Source: Fretibacterium fastidiosum (GTDB taxonomy: Bacteria; Synergistota; Synergistia; Synergistales; Aminobacteriaceae). From it: 64,000 nt of DNA. Position numbers and translations under genes: made by a program. This document shows positions 26,313 through 35,042 of this stretch, in pieces. The notes under the pieces are model-generated. The model did not search any database, was not told where the DNA came from, and saw only the letters and a list, made by a program, of their open reading frames with translations. The stretch spans positions 930,001-994,000 of the forward strand of contig NZ_OZ209244.1 in assembly GCF_964642095.1 (NCBI RefSeq), in the 5' to 3' direction. Position 1 is the first letter of the stretch. The number at the start of each line of letters is the position of its first letter.

Positions 26313-27067
26313 GATCGACAGGGCTCCCAGCTGCAGGAGAACAGGGTCATGGGCTTCTCGCCGGGACGCCCGTCGTCCGTGATGCGGTAGGCGAAGGACC
26401 GCGCCCTTCCCCGCTCCGGCAGGGACGCGATGTGGATGCGGGGCCGGCCGCCCCAGCGGATCCCGGACCGGAAGGACGCCGAAATCCCCCTGGGCTCGAA
26501 CTCCATCGGGTCGATGGGCGTGGCCTCGAAGATCCACTCGAAGTAGGCCGCGTTGTTCACGTGGGCGTTGACGTCCAGGTCGTGAAAGCGGATGGGCCAG
26601 GGGACTTCGGTGCAGGGCGCGTCCGGTTCGGGGGTCGGGACGTCGGGAAAGTCCGGGTCGATGGGGCCCGTGTAGCGCTCGTCGATCCTGGGCAGGTGGG
26701 CCTTCGGGCGCACGGGCCGTCCCGACGCCAGGTCCAGCAGGAGCCAGGAGGTCTTGGCCCAGGCCAGAGGCGTCCCGTCCGGCCGGTCCACGTTGAAGAC
26801 CCGGAGGGTGTTGTAGCCGTGCTCCACGTCGTGGAAGGTCCCCACCACGAAGCGCTCGTCCAGGGCCGGGAGCGGCGCCAGGACCTCCACCTGGTAGCGC
26901 AGCAGCACCCAGGCGTAGCCCCGTGCGAGGAGCTCCGAGGAGGTCCCCTCCAGCTCCCTCACCGCCAGGCTCGCCGTGTCCTGAAGGTAGTCCAGCAGGC
27001 TGTGGAGCTTCAGCCGCCCGCGGCAGGAGGCGTCGGACGGCAGGACCGTCAGCTCACGCAGGTACAT
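26309..27067 (-). CDS. Acyl-ACP thioesterase family protein
   Basis: A 252-residue protein with two hotdog domains. The N-terminal one contains the long helix LHSLLDYLQDTASLAV. The C-terminal one carries VNAHVNNAAYFEWIFEA, the Asn/His motif of the FatA/Ole family active site. It should release fatty acids from acyl carrier protein in the cytoplasm. ATG 27067 is preferred over an in-frame TTG at 27085; the gene then overlaps the 3' end of the aminotransferase gene by 14 bases in another frame. Confidence 0.85.
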   Translation of the reverse strand: MYLRELTVLPSDASCRGRLKLHSLLDYLQDTASLAVRELEGTSSELLARGYAWVLLRYQVEVLAPLPALDERFVVGTFHDVEHGYNTLRVFNVDRPDGTPLAWAKTSWLLLDLASGRPVRPKAHLPRIDERYTGPIDPDFPDVPTPEPDAPCTEVPWPIRFHDLDVNAHVNNAAYFEWIFEATPIDPMEFEPRGISASFRSGIRWGGRPRIHIASLPERGRARSFAYRITDDGRPGEKPMTLFSCSWEPCRS

Positions 27068-28244
27068 GCGCCCTGATCCCCCCAAGCGCCTTCACCGCTT
27101 CCGACAGCGCGCCGAAGAAGTCGTCAACGTCCTGAGGCGCGTTGAAGTACCCCGGCGAGACCCTCAGGCTCCCCTGGGGAAACGTGCCGAGGGACCGGTG
27201 GGCCTCCGGCGCGCAGTGCAGCCCCGGACGGGTCTCGAACCCCCTGCGGGACAGCTCGTCCGCCAGGACCCCGTTGTCCACCCCCCGGACGTTGATCGAG
27301 AAGACGGGAAGCCGCCCCTCCATGCCCTGCTTTCCGCTGAGCAGGACGCCCTCCTGCTTCGAGAGGCGCTCCAGGAAGCGCCGCCCCAGCTCCCGCTCGC
27401 GGGCCTCGACGGTCTGGACGCCCTCCGCCTCGAGCCACCTCAGCGCGGCGTGGAGCCCCGCGATGCCGGGCAGGTTGGGGGTCCCGGACTCGAAGCGGTC
27501 CGGCAGCTCCTCCGGCTGAGTCTCCAGGTGCGAGTAGCTCCCCGTGCCCCCCGTGACGATGGGCTCCACCCTCCGGGCGAAGTCCGGCCTCCACACCACG
27601 CCGCCGATGCCCTGGGGGCCCATCAGCCCCTTATGCCCCGTGAAGCACAGCGCAGCGAGCCCCAGCTTCGCCGCATTCAGGGGCAGCACCCCCGCCGTCT
27701 GAGCCGTGTCCACCACCAATGGCAGCTCCACCTCACGGCAGATCGCCGCCACCTCATCCAGGGGCTGAATCGTCCCGCAAACGTTGCTGGCGTGGGCCAT
27801 CACCATCAGGTCGAACCGCTCCGTCCTCAGGAGCCGCCGCAGGTCCTCCGGGTCCAGCAGCCCCTCGCGGTCCGAGGGCAGGAGCGTCAGCAGGACACCC
27901 CGCTCCTCGAGAGCCCTCAGGGGCCGCATGACGGCGTTGTGCTCCATGGAGGAGGTGACGACCTTCATCCCCGGCCGCAGGAAGCCCCGCAGGACGAAGT
28001 TCAGCGCTTCGGTCACGTTGGCGCAGAAGGTGACGTACCGGGGGTCGGCGTCCTCCCAGCCGCCGAGCAGGGACGCGACCCGGATGCGGCAGTCCAGAAC
28101 GGAGTTCAGCGTCTCCATGTCCCGGGCGGAGGAGGTGCCCCGGGCCAGGTTCGCCCCGCCGCGGGCCAGAAAGGCGGCCATGGCCTCGCCGACGGGGGCG
28201 GGCTTCGGCCAGGTGGTGGCGGCGTTGTTCAGATAGATCGACAT
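27054..28244 (-). CDS. Class V aminotransferase, cysteine desulfurase family
   Basis: A 396-residue PLP enzyme. It begins MSIYLNNAATTWPKP, typical of the SufS/CsdA-like 'cysteine desulfurase family protein' group. The PLP lysine is in ALCFTGHKGLMGPQG (near residue 200). A short C-terminal loop contains RPGLHCAPEAH with a Cys at the expected catalytic position. It likely frees sulfur from cysteine for Fe-S or other sulfur-containing products. GGAGG lies eight bases before the ATG. It is the last minus-strand gene before the origin. Confidence 0.9.
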   Translation of the reverse strand: MSIYLNNAATTWPKPAPVGEAMAAFLARGGANLARGTSSARDMETLNSVLDCRIRVASLLGGWEDADPRYVTFCANVTEALNFVLRGFLRPGMKVVTSSMEHNAVMRPLRALEERGVLLTLLPSDREGLLDPEDLRRLLRTERFDLMVMAHASNVCGTIQPLDEVAAICREVELPLVVDTAQTAGVLPLNAAKLGLAALCFTGHKGLMGPQGIGGVVWRPDFARRVEPIVTGGTGSYSHLETQPEELPDRFESGTPNLPGIAGLHAALRWLEAEGVQTVEARERELGRRFLERLSKQEGVLLSGKQGMEGRLPVFSINVRGVDNGVLADELSRRGFETRPGLHCAPEAHRSLGTFPQGSLRVSPGYFNAPQDVDDFFGALSEAVKALGGIRAHVPA

Positions 28245-28719
28245 CGAAAAGACCTCCTTCACTCCCACAGGCTTCCCACCGCCCTCTCCCTCGAGCCACC
28301 TGCAACGAAAGGGCGGATGGCGCCCCGGCGGGAGGTCCCGGACAGGACCTCTCCACAGACGGCGTTCTTCGTCCACCGTCCATCCACATCGTTCATGATA
28401 TCATTAAACTTCGCCGCAGAGCATCCGCGACGGGGGAACTTATCTACTCCACCCTCGTCCGTTCGCGCTGCCCCTCGAAAGCGGGGCGAGACGGCGAGTT
28501 ATCCACAGGTTTTGCATAACTTTCCTGTGGATAAGTGTATAATTAGCTCAAATTGGCCTGAGAAATGCCTTACATAAGAGCCGTCGATGTGGACAACCCT
28601 GCGACCTTCGGGAGGTCCGGGAACCGGGGCCGGCGCCTGTCCGCATCCCCATCGCGGCGGGACCCACAGCCCGCGGACGGGCGGCAGGGACAGGCTTCAA
28701 GACACAGGGGTGAAAGGGA
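28245..28719. other. Upstream part of the origin region (dnaA leader)
   Basis: 475 bases without a gene. Two perfect DnaA boxes in opposite orientation lie at 28499-28507 (TTATCCACA, plus) and 28526-28534 (minus). A relaxed box, TGTGGACAA, is at 28588-28596. The adjacent sequence TGTATAATTAG looks like a -10 region for dnaA, so the two perfect boxes may autoregulate dnaA. The coding strand flips from minus to plus across this stretch, as expected next to a replication origin. Confidence 0.8.
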
Positions 28720-30081
28720 TTGCAGCAGAAGGACGAACGAAACTTGACGGACCTGTGGCAGGGGATCCTGAAGCGGGCGGACCTCCCGGAGGGGACCGTC
28801 CCGCTGTGGTTCAGCACCTGTGCTCCCGTCTCCATCGAAGAGGGAGAGCTGGTGGTGGACACGGCAAACCCCTTCATCAAGGAGCAGATCGCGAAGAAGT
28901 TTCTGGCCCGGCTCAACGAGGCGGCGGAGGGGATGGGGGTGAGGGGCCTCCGGCTCCAGGCCAGCGTGCAGCCGGAGGAGGCCAGGGCGGAACCGGCGCG
29001 ACAGGAGCGGCAGGAAGGGCCGGGGCGCAGCGCTCCCGCGGCCCGGATCAGCCTGAACCCAAACTACACCTTCGAGAGCTTCGTGGTGGGCAAATCGAAC
29101 CGCCTGGCGCAGGCCTCCAGCCTGGCCGTAGCGGAGAGCTTGGTCTCCACGGAGGCCCCCGTGAAGGAACGCTTCAACCCCCTGTTCATCTGGGGCGGGG
29201 TGGGGCTCGGCAAGACGCACCTGATGCACGCCATCTGCCACTACGCCCTGAAGCGGTCGCCGGACCTTCGGGCCCTCTACATCAGCGCGGAGAAGTTCCT
29301 GAACGAGTTCATCCAGTCCATTCGAGACTCGAAGACGGACCAGTTCAAGGACCGTTACCGCAACGTGGACATTCTGCTGATCGACGACATTCAGTTCCTA
29401 GGCAACCGGGAGCGGAGTCAGGAGGAGTTCTTCCACACCTTCAACACGCTCTACGAGGGCAACAGCCAGGTCGTCATCTGTTCGGACCGGCAGCCCTCGG
29501 AGCTGCAGAACATCGAGGACCGGCTGATCAGCCGCTTCAACTGGGGGATGGTGGCGGACATCCAGCCCCCGGACCTGGAGACGCGCATCGCGATCCTTCA
29601 AAAGAAGGCCATGCTGCGGGGCTGCGACCTGCCGGACGAGGTCGTCCACTTCCTGGCCCAGCACATCCCCAGCAACATCCGGGACCTGGAGGGCGCGCTG
29701 AACCGCGTCATCATGTCCTCGGAGCTCTACGGGGAGCCCGTCACCATCGAGCGGAGCTCCGAGTGGCTGAAGGACGTCCTGCGCATGGACGTCAAGGCGC
29801 CGGTGACGGTGGAGGACATCCAGAGCGTCGTGGCGGAGTACTTCAGCATGAGCCCCGAGGAGCTGACCAGCTCCAAGCGGACGGCGGAGCTGGCCATGGC
29901 CCGGCAGATCGCCATGTTCCTCTGCTGCGAGATGACGGAGACGAGCCTCCTTCGGATCGCTCACGCCTTCCGCAAGAAGGACCACACCACCGTCATCCAT
30001 GCGCGGAAGAAGATCAGCGAACTCGTCAAGACGGACCAGGAGGTGCGTCGAGCTGTGGATAACCTCAAGAACAGGCTGTGA
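28720..30081 (+). CDS. dnaA: Chromosomal replication initiator DnaA
   Basis: A protein of 453 residues that binds DnaA boxes and melts the origin. Domain I (from DLWQGILKRA) is followed by a Pro/Arg/Glu-rich linker (about 85-110), the AAA+ core with Walker A (IWGGVGLGKTHLMHA, residues 157-171) and Walker B (ILLIDDIQFL), and the C-terminal helix-turn-helix signature FRKKDHTTVIHARKKI. Start is uncertain: TTG 28720 follows GGGGTGA by seven bases, while TTG 28744 follows AAGGA by ten and would shorten the protein by eight residues. A DnaA box lies within its 3' end. Confidence 0.97.
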   Translation: MQQKDERNLTDLWQGILKRADLPEGTVPLWFSTCAPVSIEEGELVVDTANPFIKEQIAKKFLARLNEAAEGMGVRGLRLQASVQPEEARAEPARQERQEGPGRSAPAARISLNPNYTFESFVVGKSNRLAQASSLAVAESLVSTEAPVKERFNPLFIWGGVGLGKTHLMHAICHYALKRSPDLRALYISAEKFLNEFIQSIRDSKTDQFKDRYRNVDILLIDDIQFLGNRERSQEEFFHTFNTLYEGNSQVVICSDRQPSELQNIEDRLISRFNWGMVADIQPPDLETRIAILQKKAMLRGCDLPDEVVHFLAQHIPSNIRDLEGALNRVIMSSELYGEPVTIERSSEWLKDVLRMDVKAPVTVEDIQSVVAEYFSMSPEELTSSKRTAELAMARQIAMFLCCEMTETSLLRIAHAFRKKDHTTVIHARKKISELVKTDQEVRRAVDNLKNRL

Positions 30082-30290
30082 ACGAACCGTGGATATCCAG
30101 GGGTTATCCACAGAGTGAACCGGAAGCTGCGAAATCCGCTCACGCCGCCCACAGGTTATCCACAGGGTTCCCACGAAAAATCCACACGACGAAAAACCCG
30201 AAGCCGACGGCGCCGCGTCAACTTATCCACAGACTTGTTCGAGATTATTATTATTACTGTTACTAAAAGACAAAAAGATAAAAGAAGTCT
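30054..30290 (+). other. oriC core: DnaA boxes plus AT-rich unwinding tract
   Basis: Perfect DnaA boxes lie at 30054-30062 (minus, inside the dnaA 3' end), 30104-30112, 30156-30164 and 30223-30231 (plus). Twelve bases after the last box begins ATTATTATTATTACTGTTAC (from 30244), whose complement reads as consecutive 3'-AAT/GAT-type triplets. That is the DnaA-trio pattern described for bacterial unwinding elements. Then an A-rich run follows to about 30290. The order box, spacer, trio tract and position between dnaA and dnaN match the Bacillus-type origin. Confidence 0.85.
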
Positions 30291-30352
30291 CAGACCGACA
30301 CACAACGGACGGACGCCTCACACAGGAAAGACCCCAAAAAGGAGGACCTGGA

Positions 30353-31522
30353 ATGAAACTGGAAATCAACCGCACGGAATTCCTCAAGGCCTGGCAGATG
30401 GCCGAACACTCCAGCAACGTTAAAAGTGCCATGAACGCCGTCAGCGGCATCCTGGTCAACGCAGGAGACGCCGTCACCCTCGAGGCGACCGATTTCAAGA
30501 CCGCCATCCGGTGCACCGCCTCAGGGGTTCGGACCGTCGAGCCCGGTTCCGCCGTCCTTCCGGTTCGCCTCCTGGGGGACTTTCTGAAGAAGATCCAGTC
30601 GGACACCGCCGCCCTGGAGGTCGTCCAGGAGCGCGGAACGCTCACGGCCGGACGGAACAAGATGCGCTTCTCCACCTTTCCCGTCTCGGAGTTTCCAAGC
30701 ATCCCACGCAGCGACAGCGCCTCGGAGCTTGCCGACGCCCTGGCCGCGGACCTGATGCGGGCCATCAACGAGGGCTCCGTCGCCAGCTCCACGCCGGTGG
30801 ACTTCCCGAAGTACCTTGGGACCTGCCTCGTGAAGGTCCAGGGGGACCTGATGAGCGTCGTCTCCACGGACAGCAAGCGGCTCTCCATCTCGAAATGCCC
30901 CTGCGAAGCCAAAGCCGAGCGGGAGATGATGCTCCCCATTCCCGCCCTGAAGGAGCTGAACCGGCTTGCCGCCCTGGGGAACCCGGAGTCTCGCGTTCAA
31001 ATCTTGAACGACGGCTCGACGGCCTGGTTCCGGCTCGAGGGGGTGGAGTTCTCCATCCGCTGCGTGGAGTCCGCCTTCCCCAACTACGAGCGGATCCTGA
31101 CCTCCGACGTCCTCACGACCCTTCGGGTCCATAAGGACGACATCCTCCCGGCCCTGGAGCGGCTAGACATCATCGCCCGAAACACCCCGGCCCACCTGGT
31201 GGTGCTCCGGCTCTCACCGGGTGGGGAGCTCCAGATGACCGCGAAGGCGCCGGACTTCGGAACGGCCTTTGAGGTGTTGAACGCCTCCATCGACGGGGAC
31301 CCCCTGCGGGTGGGCTTCAACCTGACCTACCTCCAGGATGGGGTTCGGGCTCTGAGGGGCGGCGAGGTGACGGTGGAGTTCAACGGCGAGGAGGGCCAGA
31401 CCCGCGTCCTCCAGGAGGACTCGGACAGCTTTCTCTACATGCTCATGCCGGCGCGCATCGCCCCTCAGGACCTCCTGGAGGCGGAGGAGGACGCGGCAGC
31501 GGAGCAGGACCGGCAGGCGTGA
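30353..31522 (+). CDS. dnaN: DNA polymerase III beta subunit (sliding clamp)
   Basis: A 389-residue ring-forming clamp that holds the replicative polymerase on DNA. Three similar domains are visible, starting MKLEINRTEFLKAWQMAEH. The C terminus has the clamp-like VEFNGEEGQTRVLQEDSDSFLYMLMPARI, with a short acidic extension afterwards. GGAGG lies eight bases before the ATG. It follows the oriC tract, the classical dnaA-dnaN order. Confidence 0.97.
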   Translation: MKLEINRTEFLKAWQMAEHSSNVKSAMNAVSGILVNAGDAVTLEATDFKTAIRCTASGVRTVEPGSAVLPVRLLGDFLKKIQSDTAALEVVQERGTLTAGRNKMRFSTFPVSEFPSIPRSDSASELADALAADLMRAINEGSVASSTPVDFPKYLGTCLVKVQGDLMSVVSTDSKRLSISKCPCEAKAEREMMLPIPALKELNRLAALGNPESRVQILNDGSTAWFRLEGVEFSIRCVESAFPNYERILTSDVLTTLRVHKDDILPALERLDIIARNTPAHLVVLRLSPGGELQMTAKAPDFGTAFEVLNASIDGDPLRVGFNLTYLQDGVRALRGGEVTVEFNGEEGQTRVLQEDSDSFLYMLMPARIAPQDLLEAEEDAAAEQDRQA

Positions 31523-31546
31523 CCGTCAGACCGTACCGGCGGGGCC

Positions 31547-32572
31547 ATGCGGTTTGAGGCCTGCGCCTTCAGGGACTTCCGCAGCTTTTCGTCCGCGCGG
31601 TTTGAGTGGGGGCCGGGGCTCAACCTCATCTGCGGGCCCAACGGGTCCGGAAAGACGAACCTCCTGGAGGGCCTGAACCTCCTCTCCGGCTGGGGGCCTT
31701 TCGGGGGTCGCACCGGCAGGGTCGTTGCCTGGGGCTCTCGCGAAGGCCGCGCCTTTCTGGCTGCGCGGGCAGCGGGGGAGAGCGGGCACGAGCTCCAGGC
31801 GAAGATCTCGACGCGCCTGGCCCTCAGAGCGGACGGCAAACAGGCGAGCTGCACGGAGGTTCGCCTCCTGGTGCCTTCCATCGTCTTTCTGCCCACCGAC
31901 ATCGACCTGGTCGACGGTCCCCCCGCCGTGCGGCGCCTCTTTCTGGACCGGCTCTCCGCGCTGTGCCTGCCCCCCTACGCGCGGCGGCTGGCGGAGTTTC
32001 GGCAGGTGGCCCGGCGGAGGACGGCCCTCCTGCGCCAGGGGCGTTCGCCGCGGGCCACCACCCTCCCCTTCGCCCGCATGGGGGGCTGGATCCTGGAGGC
32101 CCGACGCCGGGTGTGTCTGCGCCTGTCCCTCGCGCTGGAGGGGACGGTCGCTTCGGTGCCGCCCTTCTCCATTGCCCTGAGGCCCGACCTGACCGGAAGT
32201 GGAGAGGAGCACCTCCTGGCGGCGCTGGCGGAACACGAGGAGCGGGAGGCGCAGGCCATGCGCCCCCTGGTGGGCCCCGGACGCGACGACCTGGAGGTCA
32301 CGGCCCTGGGCCGTCCGGCGGCGGAGTCCCTCAGCCGGGGGCAGAAGAGGCGCCTGGTCCTCGCCCTGATCCTGGCCGCCGGGCGGCTCGTGGAGGCCAG
32401 GATCGGCCGCAGGCCGGTGCTGCTCTTCGACGACCTGGCGGCGGAGCTGGACGCGGAGGGGCGGGCGGCGGCGGGAACCGCCCTGGCCGGGACCGGCTGG
32501 CAGGTCTTCCTCACCGGCGTGGAGGACCCCTTTCCCGATCTGGACAAGAACGTCTGCGCCCTGTTTCGTTAG
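31547..32572 (+). CDS. recF: DNA replication/repair protein RecF
   Basis: A 341-residue SMC-like ATPase that loads recombination proteins at gaps. Walker A is LICGPNGSGKTNLLEGL (near residue 26-42), the ABC signature is AESLSRGQKRRLVLALIL and Walker B/D-loop is RPVLLFDDLAAELD. It is 25 bases downstream of dnaN. Length is somewhat short but within family range. Confidence 0.93.
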   Translation: MRFEACAFRDFRSFSSARFEWGPGLNLICGPNGSGKTNLLEGLNLLSGWGPFGGRTGRVVAWGSREGRAFLAARAAGESGHELQAKISTRLALRADGKQASCTEVRLLVPSIVFLPTDIDLVDGPPAVRRLFLDRLSALCLPPYARRLAEFRQVARRRTALLRQGRSPRATTLPFARMGGWILEARRRVCLRLSLALEGTVASVPPFSIALRPDLTGSGEEHLLAALAEHEEREAQAMRPLVGPGRDDLEVTALGRPAAESLSRGQKRRLVLALILAAGRLVEARIGRRPVLLFDDLAAELDAEGRAAAGTALAGTGWQVFLTGVEDPFPDLDKNVCALFR

Positions 32573-32606
32573 GCGGCGAGACGGGTTTTCCCTGGAGGTC
32601 GATCCC

Positions 32607-34499
32607 TTGTTTCAGGAACGATACGACGTGGCGGTCGTCGGCGGAGGACACGCCGGCTGCGAGGCAGCGCTGGCCGCCGCTCGCATGGGCTGCCGCACGC
32701 TGATGCTGAACCTGAACCTCGACAACACGGCGATGATGCCCTGCAACCCCTCGATCGGAGGTCCGGCAAAGGGGCATCTGACGCGGGAGGTCAGCGCCCT
32801 GGGCGGGGAGCAGGCCAGGGCTGCGGACGCCTCGACGCTAATGGTCCGCTGGCTGAACACCTCCAAGGGCCCGGCCGTCCGGGCCCTGAGGGCCCAGTGC
32901 GACCCGGCGCTCTACGGTCTGTACTACCGCAGGCAGCTCCTGTCCCAGCCCAATCTGGACGTGGTTCAGGACGAGGCCGTGGAGCTTCTGACCCGGACGG
33001 ACGGGAAGGGGAGGCGCACGGCGGGCGTCCTGACGCGATACGGCGCGCGATACGGCGCGCGGACGGTGGTCCTCTGCGGCGGCGTCTACCTGGGAGGGCG
33101 CGTCTTCGTGGGGGAGCGCTCCTTTCCCTCCGGCCCCATGGGCCAGATGCCTGCGGAGGGCCTGCTGAAGTCGCTCGCGTCCCTGGGGCTCAAGACGGGA
33201 CGCATGAGGACGGACACCACGCCGCGCCTGAACCTGGCCACGATCGACCTCGGCGCCGCCGTCCCCCAGAGGTCGGCCGAAGAACCCCTCTGCTTCGACC
33301 TGTGGGGAGAAAAGCGCCTCCATCGGTCGGACTACGCCTGCTGGCTCTCCCGGACCACGGAGCGGACCTACGAGGTCCTGAGGGCGAACATCGGGCGTTC
33401 CCCCCTCGTCGCCGGAGGGCTGAGGTCCAATGGGCCCCGGTACTGTCCTTCGATCGAGGACAAATTTCTGCGCTTTCCGGACCGCAGGACGCACCCCATC
33501 GTCTTTGAGCCCGTCTCCCTCGATACGGGAGAGGTCTACGTCCAGAACTTCTCCACCAGCCTGCCCTACGACGTGCAGGTGGAGCTGGTCCACTCCCTGC
33601 CCGGCTGCGCCGACGCAAAGATACTGCGGCCCGGATACGCCATCGAATATGCGTATCTAAGCCCTGATCAAATGTCACCTTCGATGGAGAATCGGGAGGT
33701 TTCGGGCCTCTTCACCGCGGGGCAGGTGAACGGCACTTCGGGCTACGAGGAGGCGGCGGCTCAGGGGGTTCTGGCGGGCGTCAACGCCGCCCTTCAGGTG
33801 AAGGGAGAGGCGCCGCTGGTCCTGGGGCGGTCCGACGGCTACCTCGGCGTGCTGGTGGACGACCTCACGACGAAGAGCACGGAGGAGCCCTACAGGATGT
33901 TGACCAGCCGCTGTGAGTACCGGCTCCTGATGCGGTGGGACAATGCGGGGCGCCGCCTGAGCCGTTTCGGACGGCAGGTGGGTCTGATCGATGACGTGCG
34001 GTGGGATGCGCTCACAAGGCGGTGGGCGCGGGAAGACGGCGAGGCGGAACGGCTGAAGACGACGCGCCTGACCCCTTCGGAGGAGTGGGCAGCGCTCTTT
34101 GGCGAGGCGGGGGTGGAACCCCCGTCAGAGCCCCTGTCCGGGGCGGACCTCCTGCGGCGTCCGGGGGTGACCTACGATTTGGCCTCGCGGCTGTCGCCCC
34201 CCGAGCGTCCCCTCGACGAGGAGGAGGCGCACTGCGTCGAAACGGCTCTGCGCTATGCCGGCTACCTTGAAAAGGAGGCCCGAGCGGCCCAGCGCACGGC
34301 TGCCATGGACGGCGTCCCGATCCCTCAGGACCTGGATTACAGCGTGGTGACGGGGCTGAGCGCCGAGGGCCGTCAGAAGCTCTCTCGCTGGCGGCCCCAG
34401 TCTTTGGGCCAGGCCCTTCGCCTGTCGGGCGTTACCCCAGCGGACGTACAGCTGCTCTCGGTGGTCCTGCGGCAGCGGGGTCGGAGGGCCGGAGGATGA
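32607..34499 (+). CDS. mnmG: tRNA uridine-5-carboxymethylaminomethyl synthesis protein MnmG (GidA)
   Basis: A 630-residue FAD enzyme that with MnmE modifies the wobble uridine of several tRNAs. The N-terminal dinucleotide motif is DVAVVGGGHAGCEAALAAARMG. The family signature PCNPSIGGPAKGHL and the C-terminal GidA-associated helical domain are present. The TTG start follows GGAGGT by seven bases. Location near the origin beside recF is common. Confidence 0.96.
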   Translation: MFQERYDVAVVGGGHAGCEAALAAARMGCRTLMLNLNLDNTAMMPCNPSIGGPAKGHLTREVSALGGEQARAADASTLMVRWLNTSKGPAVRALRAQCDPALYGLYYRRQLLSQPNLDVVQDEAVELLTRTDGKGRRTAGVLTRYGARYGARTVVLCGGVYLGGRVFVGERSFPSGPMGQMPAEGLLKSLASLGLKTGRMRTDTTPRLNLATIDLGAAVPQRSAEEPLCFDLWGEKRLHRSDYACWLSRTTERTYEVLRANIGRSPLVAGGLRSNGPRYCPSIEDKFLRFPDRRTHPIVFEPVSLDTGEVYVQNFSTSLPYDVQVELVHSLPGCADAKILRPGYAIEYAYLSPDQMSPSMENREVSGLFTAGQVNGTSGYEEAAAQGVLAGVNAALQVKGEAPLVLGRSDGYLGVLVDDLTTKSTEEPYRMLTSRCEYRLLMRWDNAGRRLSRFGRQVGLIDDVRWDALTRRWAREDGEAERLKTTRLTPSEEWAALFGEAGVEPPSEPLSGADLLRRPGVTYDLASRLSPPERPLDEEEAHCVETALRYAGYLEKEARAAQRTAAMDGVPIPQDLDYSVVTGLSAEGRQKLSRWRPQSLGQALRLSGVTPADVQLLSVVLRQRGRRAGG

Positions 34500-35026
34500 A
34501 GGCCGCAGTCGCCGGGAGCGGGACGACTGCGCCGGAGGAGCGGGTGACGGCGGGGCGGTCCAGGCTGGACCGCATGGTGTCCGTGAAGGATTTGTTGGGG
34601 CGGATCGTCCCGCAGAACGTCCGCGCCGAGCGGCTGAGGGAGATGGTGCGCTCTTGGCCCCTGGTGGTGGGGGCCGCGAGGGCGCGGAACTCCGCGCCCT
34701 GCGATTTGGTGGCGGGGGTGCTCTTCGTGGCGGCAAAGACGCCCCACGTGGCGCAACAGCTGAACCAGATGAAGGGAAACGTCCGGCGCGCCCTCAAGGA
34801 GCGCTGGGACCTGGACGTCCACGAGGTGAGGGTCACGCTGGGAGCGCCACCCTCAAGGCCCGCCGTATCGGGCCAGAGGCCCGGAAGGCGCGCTCCGGTC
34901 ATCGAGCCCCCGGAGGCGGAGGTCCGGCGCTTCCGCAGCCAGTGCCCTCCGTCCCTGACGCCGGAGGCCGCGCAGGCCCTGGCTCACCTCAGGGCCTTCT
35001 TCACCCGGCGCTTCCCCCGCTCCTGA
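34496..35026 (+). CDS. dciA: DUF721 protein, probable helicase loader DciA
   Basis: A 176-residue protein whose middle (residues about 40-115) is a DUF721 domain: WPLVVGAARARNSAPCDLVAGVLFVAA, then a helix PHVAQQLNQMKGNVRRALKE and strand LDVHEVRVTLG. DUF721 proteins called DciA load the DnaB helicase in bacteria lacking DnaC. The gene overlaps the mnmG stop by four bases and is on the same strand as dnaA-dnaN-recF. The C-terminal basic tail could bind DNA. The name rests on family knowledge plus synteny. Confidence 0.8.
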   Translation: MKAAVAGSGTTAPEERVTAGRSRLDRMVSVKDLLGRIVPQNVRAERLREMVRSWPLVVGAARARNSAPCDLVAGVLFVAAKTPHVAQQLNQMKGNVRRALKERWDLDVHEVRVTLGAPPSRPAVSGQRPGRRAPVIEPPEAEVRRFRSQCPPSLTPEAAQALAHLRAFFTRRFPRS

Positions 35027-35042
35027 GGCGTTCGGGCAATCG

